A stretch of 64,000 nt of DNA. It comes from Tolypothrix bouteillei VB521301 (GTDB taxonomy: Bacteria; Cyanobacteriota; Cyanobacteriia; Cyanobacteriales; Nostocaceae). Where the stretch lies: assembly GCF_000760695.4 (NCBI RefSeq), contig NZ_JHEG04000001.1, forward strand, positions 6,516,204 through 6,580,203. The letters run 5' to 3'. Positions 27,284-34,834 of this stretch are shown here, in pieces. Made by a program: the position numbers and the translations under genes. Below the pieces are notes generated by a model that worked only from the letters and a program-made list of their open reading frames with translations, was not told where the DNA came from and searched no databases. Within the stretch, counting starts at the first letter, position 1, and every line of letters starts with the position of its first letter.

Positions 27284-28558
27284 ACTCTTTAACTCTTTTG
27301 GAATAATTTCTGTCACCACTTTGTCGCTTGAGTTACCACCTTTAACTTCAATCGTTTCTGTTTGAATATTACCAATTGCCTGTTGACCCTTGAAAGCTAA
27401 AGGGGGATCGATTTGTCGGTAAACAACATCACCCTGTCCTTCAACTAATTTCTTATCAAGATACCAAGTAAGATTGTTAGATTTTAGCGATTGACGGCGT
27501 TCCCCAACAGCGTAAACATCTCCTGCTAGATAAACTGTTTTTTCTTTTATCTTCATCTCTCCTCTGTTAGCTGTGACTCTCACATTTTCTTCCCTATGGA
27601 ATACCTGTACGGGAGCGTTTGCGTTCACAATTTCCGTGTTTAGATTCCAAGTCATTTCATTACTAGCTACTTGTAGGGGTGGGTCTAGTAATTCTATTTG
27701 AGCATTTTTTCTAACAGTAGCAATCTTGGTTTTTAAATTAACTTCCGCAGAATCTCCTCTTCCACGGTCGGTCACTTGATTGTTTTTATAGCGGTTGATT
27801 TGCATGGGACGATCGCCTATCAGTTTTTCCTCTTTGACTTTCCAAATCAAATGCTCGGTTCGCATTTGCATAACCGGATCGACTGATTGTGCTATGACTC
27901 CCCCAGAAAAATCCACGCGCTGTTCGCGGGTTTTCACTCGTGCTTCCTGTGCTACTGCTTGAAGTTGCTTGTGAGTTCCGTGAATGTTGTTACGAACAAT
28001 TAGCAAATCTTCTTTAGGTCGCCACTCCAATTCGTTACCTTGCAACACTACACCGTTGAGAGGATCTGTGGCAACAATTTTTCCTTTCAAAAAGAGTTTC
28101 TTGCCATCTTGTTCAATATCTGCTTGCTGTGCTTGTACTTGATATACTACTTTACCGTCTTGATACAGTTCCCCGTAAGGGCTTTCCGCTTCACCAATTT
28201 GCTTATCTTTTGTATATTTTGCTTGTTTGGCAATCACTTTCCAAATAGGTCGTCCCAGCTCATCTGCTTGCAGTAGGGAAACACCAATAAAAGTCAAGTT
28301 ACTTTCTTTAGCATTTGATGGAGGGTTCTGGATGGGGGGTTTGTTGACCACGTTAGACTCTCCTCCCCCACAGGCGGATAGGCTAATTGTTATGAGCCAA
28401 AGGAGGAAGAGAAAGATGGGGGGATTCAAGGTCCCCACCGGGGATAGCGGGGAAGTGAGGGAGTGAGGGAGTGAGGGAGTGAGGGAGTGAGGGAGAAAAT
28501 TCCCCCTGGTCTCCCTTGTCCCCCTTGTCTCACTTTGTCTATTGTCTTTTTGATTCAT
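27278..28558 (-). CDS. lptC: LptC-like lipopolysaccharide export lipoprotein
   Basis: 426 residues. The LptC/OstA-like part follows a lipoprotein signal (FLFLLWLITISLSACGGG, lipobox cysteine near residue 64) and is rich in beta-strand repeats such as DIEQDGKKLFLKGKIVATD and VYLAGDVYAVGE. Cyanobacterial members of this long form help carry LPS across the periplasm. The first ~40 residues are repeat-derived (TRGTRETRG, LPHSLTPSLPHSLT) and precede the signal, which is abnormal. GTG at 28438 or TTG at 28429 would give a normal signal peptide. The ATG at 28558 overlaps the labA stop (TAATG). Confidence 0.78.
   Translation of the reverse strand: MNQKDNRQSETRGTRETRGNFLPHSLTPSLPHSLTSPLSPVGTLNPPIFLFLLWLITISLSACGGGESNVVNKPPIQNPPSNAKESNLTFIGVSLLQADELGRPIWKVIAKQAKYTKDKQIGEAESPYGELYQDGKVVYQVQAQQADIEQDGKKLFLKGKIVATDPLNGVVLQGNELEWRPKEDLLIVRNNIHGTHKQLQAVAQEARVKTREQRVDFSGGVIAQSVDPVMQMRTEHLIWKVKEEKLIGDRPMQINRYKNNQVTDRGRGDSAEVNLKTKIATVRKNAQIELLDPPLQVASNEMTWNLNTEIVNANAPVQVFHREENVRVTANRGEMKIKEKTVYLAGDVYAVGERRQSLKSNNLTWYLDKKLVEGQGDVVYRQIDPPLAFKGQQAIGNIQTETIEVKGGNSSDKVVTEIIPKELKSN
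28448..28496. repeat. GAGGGAGTGAGG tandem repeat in the lptC leader
   Basis: About five copies of GGGAGTGA (read as CCCTCACT on the coding strand), translated as repeated SLTP/SLPH. Similar tracts are found at 9166-9208 and 49438-49474. Next to it is GGGGGACAAGGG-type sequence (28511-28527). Confidence 0.85.
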
Positions 28559-29202
28559 TACTGCTCTTGAATTTCCAAGTGAGTGTCACTCTCTCTAGGT
28601 TCTTCCAAAAAACCCATACCTGCTGATAATGGTCGGTAAGGATAACTTTGGCGCGGTGTTTTTTGAATATCTTCTTTGACTGCTTCTAAATCAATATAGC
28701 GATCGCTCACATTAATTAAGCTATCACTCGTCATCGATCGCAAGCTCACTACTTCTACTCTTACACCACGGTAACTCACAGAATTCACTGCATATGCCAG
28801 ATCCCCATCCCCACTGACCAGCACTGCTGTATCATATGAGTCTACGAGAGCCATCATATCCACAGCTATTTCTACATCTAAGTTAGCTTTTTTCGAGCCA
28901 TCCGGTAGCTGTACTAAATCTTTAGCAATGACTCTGTAACCGTTCCGTCGCATCCACAATAAAAAACCTTGTTGCTTTTCGTTAGTTCTGTCTACTCCGG
29001 TATAGAAAAAAGCCCGCAGGAGTCTAGAACCTCCTGTTAGTCTCGATAGAAGTTTTGTGTAATCAATTTCAATTCCCAGTTGTAGTGCAGCATAAAATAA
29101 ATTTGAGCCATCTATAAATATAGCTACACGACCCCGATTTTCCAAAACTTGTTCCGGTGTGAATATTGAGTCGTTTTCCAAATTATTCAACATTGTTGTC
29201 AT
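28558..29202 (-). CDS. LabA-like NYN-domain protein
   Basis: 214 residues with a NYN (PIN-like) ribonuclease fold: VAIFIDGSNLFYAA (first Asp), ANLDVEIAVDMMALV, VSGDGDLAYAV and DRYIDLE. These acidic residues form the metal site of the LabA/DUF88 family, named after a circadian output regulator of Synechococcus. RNA cleavage is inferred from the fold. ATG at 29202 (a second ATG lies three codons in). Its stop overlaps the lptC start, and metG lies upstream on the same strand, suggesting a metG-labA-lptC unit. Confidence 0.8.
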   Translation of the reverse strand: MTTMLNNLENDSIFTPEQVLENRGRVAIFIDGSNLFYAALQLGIEIDYTKLLSRLTGGSRLLRAFFYTGVDRTNEKQQGFLLWMRRNGYRVIAKDLVQLPDGSKKANLDVEIAVDMMALVDSYDTAVLVSGDGDLAYAVNSVSYRGVRVEVVSLRSMTSDSLINVSDRYIDLEAVKEDIQKTPRQSYPYRPLSAGMGFLEEPRESDTHLEIQEQ

Positions 29203-29329
29203 ACCTCTTTTTTATCCAATGTAATAATTGATACTTAATTTTCCAGATATCAAGATAGAGTGGTTTATGATAATTGTTCAGGACTAATAAATTTAGTCCC
29301 GACAAATTAGAAAAAGAAACTTGAAACAA

Positions 29330-30931
29330 TTAATTGTTTTTAGGTAGTTCTATGCGCTTAAAGATCGGTTGTGGTTCACCCAGCTTTTGTTGGGCTGAGA
29401 GTACACCCCATGTTCCATGAATTGAAAAAGGAGCCGCTATTGAAGTTTTTATTTGTTCGTTAAAATCTATTCCAAAGCCCAGTTGCTGGTATATATCGCT
29501 ACTAATACTTGGAATAATAGGAGATAGAAGATAGGCAGCTAGTCTCACTGATTCAAGGACTGCATAAAGCACTTGTTCTACTGCTTGTTGCTGCCCTTGT
29601 TTATATAACGACCAAGGAGCTTGTTCATCAATAAACTTATTGCTAGCTTGCACTAGCAGAAGTACAGCCTCGCAAGCTTGATTGAAAGCAAGTGATTCAT
29701 AAGCCTTGCGGACTTGTTCTCCAAGATGCAAACCGATGGATTTCAACGGATGATCTGACGATATATCATCATTCGCTACTGGCGGAAGATTTCCGGCACA
29801 GTATTTCTTCACCATATTCAAAGTGCGGTTTAACAAATTACCTAAATCATTGGCTAAATCTGCATTTAGAATATTAATGAATCTACTTTCATTAAAGTCG
29901 CCATCCTTGCCGAATTCGATTTCCTTAAGAAAGTAATAACGAACTGCATCACTACCATAACGCTCAACCAGTGCCACCGGATCGAGAGTGTTACCCAAAG
30001 ATTTACCCATTTTCTGACCGTCTTTAGTCAAAAAACCGTGTCCAAAGACTTTCTCCGGTAAAGGCAAACCCCCTGACATGAGCATTGCAGGCCAATATAC
30101 TGCATGAAATCGCAGAATATCTTTACCAATCAGATGTAAATTTATCGGCCACCATTTGGCTGTAGCATTCTCTAAAGTTGGTTCATCTTCGGGTTCTAGC
30201 AGTGCAGTTACGTAACCCAATAAAGCATCAAACCAGACATAAAGGGTATGTTTGGGGTCAGATGGTACTGGAAAACCCCAGTCCACATTAATACGTGAAA
30301 TCGAGAAGTCCTGCAAACCACCCTCGACAAAATTCAGAACTTCTTTTCGCCGACTTTCCGGTTGGATAAAATCCGGTTGGGATTCGTAAAGTGCTTGTAA
30401 TTGAGTTTGATATTTGGATAAGCGGAAGAAATAGTTTTGCTCATCCCGCCACTCCACCTCTTTGTTTGTATGAATGGGACAGCGGTGACCCTCTAACAAT
30501 TCTCGCTCTTCTTTAAATTCCTCACAAGATACGCAGTACCAACCTTTTTGTTGTCCTTGGTAAATGTCACCCGAATTCCATACTCTCTGGAAAAACTCTT
30601 TAACAATGACTTCGTGGCGAGGAGAGGTTGTCCGAATAAAGCGATCGTACTGAATATCGAGCAATTTCCACAAAGAAACAAACCCAAGAGACATTTCATC
30701 GGAAAAGCGTTGGGGCTCAAGCCCTTTGCTTTCTGCTGTCCGCTGAATTTTTTGTCCGTGTTCGTCTGTACCTGTAATCAGCAAAGCACGATGCCCCAGC
30801 AGTCTCTGAAATCTTACCACCGTATCTGCTGCCATCGTTGTGTAAGCACTGCCAATGTGAGGTAAATCGTTTACATAGTACAACGGTGTTGTGAGTGCAA
30901 ACGTCTTTTCTGTTTTATTTACTTGATTCAT
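29330..30931 (-). CDS. metG: methionyl-tRNA synthetase
   Basis: 533 residues of class I MetRS, charging tRNA-Met. Present are ALTTPLYYVNDLPHIGSAYT (HIGH-type motif HIGS), the zinc-type insertion WYCVSCEEFKEE with RCPIH, the KMSKS equivalent GQKMGKSLGNTLDP (about residues 304-308; KMGKS is usual in the cyanobacterial/plastid clade) and the anticodon-binding helical domain. The C-terminal dimerisation domain of longer MetRS forms is absent. ATG at 30931. Confidence 0.95.
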   Translation of the reverse strand: MNQVNKTEKTFALTTPLYYVNDLPHIGSAYTTMAADTVVRFQRLLGHRALLITGTDEHGQKIQRTAESKGLEPQRFSDEMSLGFVSLWKLLDIQYDRFIRTTSPRHEVIVKEFFQRVWNSGDIYQGQQKGWYCVSCEEFKEERELLEGHRCPIHTNKEVEWRDEQNYFFRLSKYQTQLQALYESQPDFIQPESRRKEVLNFVEGGLQDFSISRINVDWGFPVPSDPKHTLYVWFDALLGYVTALLEPEDEPTLENATAKWWPINLHLIGKDILRFHAVYWPAMLMSGGLPLPEKVFGHGFLTKDGQKMGKSLGNTLDPVALVERYGSDAVRYYFLKEIEFGKDGDFNESRFINILNADLANDLGNLLNRTLNMVKKYCAGNLPPVANDDISSDHPLKSIGLHLGEQVRKAYESLAFNQACEAVLLLVQASNKFIDEQAPWSLYKQGQQQAVEQVLYAVLESVRLAAYLLSPIIPSISSDIYQQLGFGIDFNEQIKTSIAAPFSIHGTWGVLSAQQKLGEPQPIFKRIELPKNN

Positions 30932-31414
30932 GCAGAGTAAAAAGGAGTTGTTAAAAATATGTTTTGTTTTCTATCTTACTTCTTTAGGCAAAACCACGTA
31001 ATTATATTACATAACTACTATTTTTTCAAGCCACATTTTAATATTAGCAAATCTCTTAAGTTCTAAAGTGATTCACCAGTAGCTCCAGGCAAACAACGGA
31101 TACCAAGGATGGTTGAAAAAGCGATTGGCTGTTGGCAGTTGGGAATTGACTTCCCAGTCCTGATGTCTCCAATACTCAATCTTTATTTTCAAATCAGCTA
31201 TAAACTCAATAAATTTCTCTAAAAAAAAGAGAATCTTTACTGAGAATTAATAGAAAATTTTTATGCAATTTTCAAGTACTAGATATGCAAACTCACGTCT
31301 TCATAAGGATTTTCCTTTGTGCATATTGATATGACATTTCTACCTTAAGGCAGTCGTCCTTCTCAGTTAAGAAATGTAAAATTACAGTCAAGATAAGCTG
31401 CAAAAAGTAAAAAG
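30932..31414. other. 483-base divergent spacer
   Basis: AT-rich, between metG and an acyltransferase gene. No ORF, tRNA or strong hairpin is seen. Promoters for both genes must lie here but no unambiguous -35/-10 pair stands out. Confidence 0.5.
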
Positions 31415-32134
31415 ATGAAGAGCCCCCTTGAGATTTCTCGTTGGTTACTGGCGGCACTATCAACTAAAATATTTCGCTACTATGAGGATCGCATTCCTCA
31501 AGACGCCAGTGTGTTAGTAGTGAGCAATCACCGCAGCTTTATGGATGCACCTCTTTTGATGGCAGCCCTATCAAGCCCAATCCGCTTTGCCTGTCATCAC
31601 TACATGGGACAAGTCCCGATCATGAGGGAGATTGTGACGGGTCAATTAGGGTGCTTTCCACTAGAAGCCAATCAACAGCGTCAGCAAAGCTTTTTTCATC
31701 AGGCACAAATTCTGTTACAGTCAAAGCAATTGGTAGGAGTGTTTCCTGAAGGTACAGAACCGATGGTGAAATTTACCCAACCCAATAGTATAGGGGAATT
31801 TCAGAGAGGTTTTGCCCATTTGGCATTGCGATCGCAAGTACCGGATTTAGCCGTTTTGCCAATTGCCATAGCTTCCCTTGAAGAAGTTAATACATCTGCT
31901 GTACCCCTGAGATTACTCAGTTTGTTCGATCCTTCAGAACCTTTATTTAATCAATCGGGTTGGCATCCTTTGGTTACCTATCGTCGAGTTGCCGTACTGA
32001 TCGGTCAACCTTATTGGATTAACTCACCTCAGAAAGAAAAATATCAAGGGAAAAAAGCAAAAACTGTAGTGACAGAATTGACGGAACACTGCCATTCTGA
32101 AATTACTCAATTATTACGTGAAGGTTCTTATTAG
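31415..32134 (+). CDS. PlsC-like (LPLAT) acyltransferase
   Basis: 239 residues. Motif I is VSNHRSFMDAPL (N-H-x4-D) and motif III GVFPEGTEPM; between them is HHYMGQVPIMREIVTGQLGC. This is a lysophospholipid-type acyltransferase distinct from the plsC at 21.3 kb. The gene is followed 41 bases later by an alpha/beta hydrolase in the same orientation. In plant phytyl ester synthases a hydrolase domain and an LPLAT-type domain are fused, so the pair may act together on chlorophyll-derived phytol or other lipid esters; this is inference. ATG at 31415. Confidence 0.75.
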   Translation: MKSPLEISRWLLAALSTKIFRYYEDRIPQDASVLVVSNHRSFMDAPLLMAALSSPIRFACHHYMGQVPIMREIVTGQLGCFPLEANQQRQQSFFHQAQILLQSKQLVGVFPEGTEPMVKFTQPNSIGEFQRGFAHLALRSQVPDLAVLPIAIASLEEVNTSAVPLRLLSLFDPSEPLFNQSGWHPLVTYRRVAVLIGQPYWINSPQKEKYQGKKAKTVVTELTEHCHSEITQLLREGSY

Positions 32135-32175
32135 AATCAAAAGTTCTTTGTCAAACGAGCGCTGACCATCGACCA

Positions 32176-32991
32176 ATGACCAGTCCCAAAGTAGAACTCA
32201 AACCTTGCTTCCTAACTCCCAAACGGCTACAGCCAGCATTGCCGTTGTTTGTTTATTTACCAGGTATGGATGGAACAGGTCAGCTTTTGCGCTCGCAAAC
32301 AGCGGGATTAGAAGCGGGCTTTGATGTCCGGTGTTTGGCAATTCCAAGAGATGATTTAACAAGTTGGGATGCTCTGAGTGACAACGTCTTGGACTTAATT
32401 CATGCAGAATTGGAAAAAAGTGCCTGTCGAGAAGTGTACTTGTGTGGAGAGTCCTTTGGAGGTTGTCTAGCGCAGAAAGTTGCTCTAAAAGCACCCAAAC
32501 TCTTTAAAAGAATTGTTCTTATTAACTCCGCAAGTGCCTTTCATCTGCGACCGTTGTTAAGTTGGGCATCTCAACTGACATCCCTAGTTCCATCATGTCT
32601 TTACGATCTCGGTGGATTGGTCTTGTTACCGTTCTTAGCTAATTTGCCACGTATTTCCCGAACTGACAGACACGAACTTGTCAAAACCATACGCTATGTA
32701 CCGCCACAAACCGTCCTGTGGAGAATTTCCTTACTTAGAGAATTTTCTATTGATGAAGCTCAACTACGCAGTCTCACTCAACCCGTTTTAGTCATCGCTG
32801 GTTCTCAAGATAAACTTTTGCCCTCCCTAGAAGAAGCAACACGTTTAACAAACCTTTTACCCAATGCCAAAATGTTAGTGCTTCCGAATTGCGGACACGC
32901 CTGCTTGTTAGAAGCAGATATTAACCTTTATGAAATTATGAGGGAGCAAAATTTTTTATCCCCCAGTGTTCCAATGGTTGAAGCGCATTAG
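32176..32991 (+). CDS. alpha/beta hydrolase, phytyl-ester-synthase-like
   Basis: 271 residues. LPLFVYLPGMDGTGQLL at the start, the nucleophile elbow YLCGESFGGCLAQKVAL, an acidic residue in VLVIAGSQDKLLPS and the late His in LPNCGHACLLE complete the triad. The YLPGxDGTG and GESFGGCLA wording resembles the hydrolase half of plant phytyl ester synthase/ELT esterases. A role in lipid remodelling or turnover is likely, with the substrate unproven. ATG at 32176. It is the second gene of a pair with the acyltransferase. Confidence 0.78.
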   Translation: MTSPKVELKPCFLTPKRLQPALPLFVYLPGMDGTGQLLRSQTAGLEAGFDVRCLAIPRDDLTSWDALSDNVLDLIHAELEKSACREVYLCGESFGGCLAQKVALKAPKLFKRIVLINSASAFHLRPLLSWASQLTSLVPSCLYDLGGLVLLPFLANLPRISRTDRHELVKTIRYVPPQTVLWRISLLREFSIDEAQLRSLTQPVLVIAGSQDKLLPSLEEATRLTNLLPNAKMLVLPNCGHACLLEADINLYEIMREQNFLSPSVPMVEAH

Positions 32992-33349
32992 AATATGGTA
33001 CTGACAAAAGTTTATGCATAAAACAGAGTCGTGCAGCTATAAGTTAGTTTTTAATTTCTCTAGAACAGAAATGTTGAACAGCAACATAAATATTACGAAC
33101 AAAATAGAGCAGAATTGGAAAAAAGAGGTGTTGTTATTGGTTCAATGGATTGACTCATTTCCTCTCGAGCAATGAGTCTCTCTCTTACCTGAGTGACTAA
33201 CAATGTAAGAAAGTTGTCAAAAATTCCAGGCTTAATCTTAGAAAACTGGGTTGCTTGAGAAAGTATTTTCCCCTTCTGGAGAGAAGCCAAAGTTACCATA
33301 GCTTTGCTACAACCATCAATAGTCTCTAGAATCGGGAAAGTTGTGAAAA
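32992..33349. other. spacer with one doubtful small ORF
   Basis: A 68-codon minus-strand frame (33299 to 33093, ATG) reads MVTLASLQKGKILSQATQ, then IFDNFLTLLVTQVRERL, then IAREEMSQSIEPI. It has a plausible helical composition but no recognised family and no Shine-Dalgarno sequence. Nothing else is seen here. Confidence 0.3.
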
Positions 33350-34546
33350 ATGGCAGACAAAAAACAACAAAGCCACCCCCCTACGAACGATAAAGAAGAT
33401 AAACCATCTTTACTAGAATCCGTTGCTGAAACACTAGGGTGTGCTGTAGGTACAGCTGTAGGAGTAGGTGCTGCGGCGAGCAGTGTCGCTGTAGAAGCAA
33501 GCAAAGCAGTTGCAGAAACAGCTGCTGAAGTAGGAGAAGCCGCAGTCAAACAAACACATAATTTGATCGAGCAAGCAACCCATACAGCCGGACAAGTCGC
33601 AAATTATCTTGGTGAAAACTGGCTGATTAGAAAACTATCAGGTGTTTTAAATCTCAATTGGCTACTTGGCGCATCTGACAATGTAAATTTGGAAAAAGCA
33701 GCAGCAGCAGTTAAAAAATTACAGCTAGAACACCCCAACGAATCACCCAGCCAAATTTCTCATCGCATTATGGTTGAGAAAGCAGCAATGGCTGGGGGAA
33801 TTGGATTGGCAACTAGTGTTTTGCCAGGATTTGCGGCGGCACTTTTAGCAATTGATTTAGCAGCCACTACAGAATTACAATCGGAAATGGTTTATCAAAT
33901 TGCAGCTGCCTATGGATTAGATTTAAAAGACCCCGCTCGTAAAGGTGAAGTGCTGGCAATTTTTGGTTTAGCTTTGGGTGGCGGTCGTCTGTTAAAGACT
34001 GCAGGTTTGGGTTTGCTTAGAAATGTTCCTTTTGCCGGAGCCGTTATTGGTGCTAGTTCTAATGCAACGATGATTTATTCATTAGGGTATGCGGCTTGCC
34101 GATTTTATGAAACAAAGATAGATATATCCAAATCCCTCTCTTCGGAGGAAACGCTTGCAGAATTAAAGCAAGAAAGTGAGAATTATCTGGAAAAAGCCAT
34201 CGCCCAAGAAGCTGTCATGGATCAAATCTTAGTTCACATGATTCTTGCTAGCTATCCAGAAAAAAATTGGGAAGAAATTTTGCCAGAGTTGCAAGCTTTA
34301 CATTTGAGCCCTAACTCATTAGAAACTATTGCTCAAAATATTAAATCACCACAATCTTTAGATACCCTCACCAATCAACTTAATAGAGATTTTGCCATAC
34401 CTGTTTTGGCTCAATGTTACAGAATTGCTCGCAGTCAAAATGAGATAACATCTACCGAACAAAATATCATCAATGCAATTGCTAGTAAATTTAATATTGA
34501 TGTTAATAGGATCAAGTCTTTAGTTGATAGTGGTGTTGGTCAGTAG
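33350..34546 (+). CDS. EcsC/TerB-like membrane-associated protein
   Basis: 398 residues. Residues 1-25 are polar; ~25-80 form an Ala/Val-rich helix (GTAVGVGAAASSVAVEASKA). ~125-260 resemble the EcsC family (VEKAAMAGGIGLATSVLPGF, TTELQSEMVYQIAAAYGLDL, FGLALGGGRLLKTAG, IGASSNATMIYSLGYAACRF). The C-terminal ~100 residues are helical and TerB-like (ILVHMILASYPEKNWEE, CYRIARSQNEITSTEQNIIN). It has several weak hydrophobic segments and is probably membrane-associated. Function is unknown; both domain calls come from memory of the families and are tentative. ATG at 33350. Confidence 0.5.
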   Translation: MADKKQQSHPPTNDKEDKPSLLESVAETLGCAVGTAVGVGAAASSVAVEASKAVAETAAEVGEAAVKQTHNLIEQATHTAGQVANYLGENWLIRKLSGVLNLNWLLGASDNVNLEKAAAAVKKLQLEHPNESPSQISHRIMVEKAAMAGGIGLATSVLPGFAAALLAIDLAATTELQSEMVYQIAAAYGLDLKDPARKGEVLAIFGLALGGGRLLKTAGLGLLRNVPFAGAVIGASSNATMIYSLGYAACRFYETKIDISKSLSSEETLAELKQESENYLEKAIAQEAVMDQILVHMILASYPEKNWEEILPELQALHLSPNSLETIAQNIKSPQSLDTLTNQLNRDFAIPVLAQCYRIARSQNEITSTEQNIINAIASKFNIDVNRIKSLVDSGVGQ

Positions 34547-34613
34547 GTTGGATTGAAATGAAACCCAACAAATGCTTGTCAATGTTGGGTGAAAATATGT
34601 TGGAAATTTACAA

Positions 34614-34644
34614 GATACCCGACTTCTTGAAGAAGCCGGGTATC
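34614..34644 (+). terminator. hairpin related to the one at 3055
   Basis: GATACCCGACTTCTT, G, then AAGAAGCCGGGTATC: 15-bp arms with one G-T mismatch. Its core (GACTTCTT/AAGAAG) matches the 3055-3085 hairpin. It is a probable terminator for the EcsC-like gene, 68 bases after its stop. A smaller stem CCCAAC/GTTGGG lies at 34564-34589. Confidence 0.65.
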
Positions 34645-34834
34645 TTGTTCTTGTAAAAATTTAATTCTTTTTTTAAAAAATCTATCTCAAGTCTGTTAAA
34701 TAAGTGTTGCCAACAGCCTTAAGGTAGATTTTAGCAAGAGTTGGCTTGCTTTTGTTTGATTTATACAACGTTTAAAATGAGGTTTTCTCTATACTATATT
34801 GGCAAACATAATTTGAAAATTGAGGTGAAGGCTC

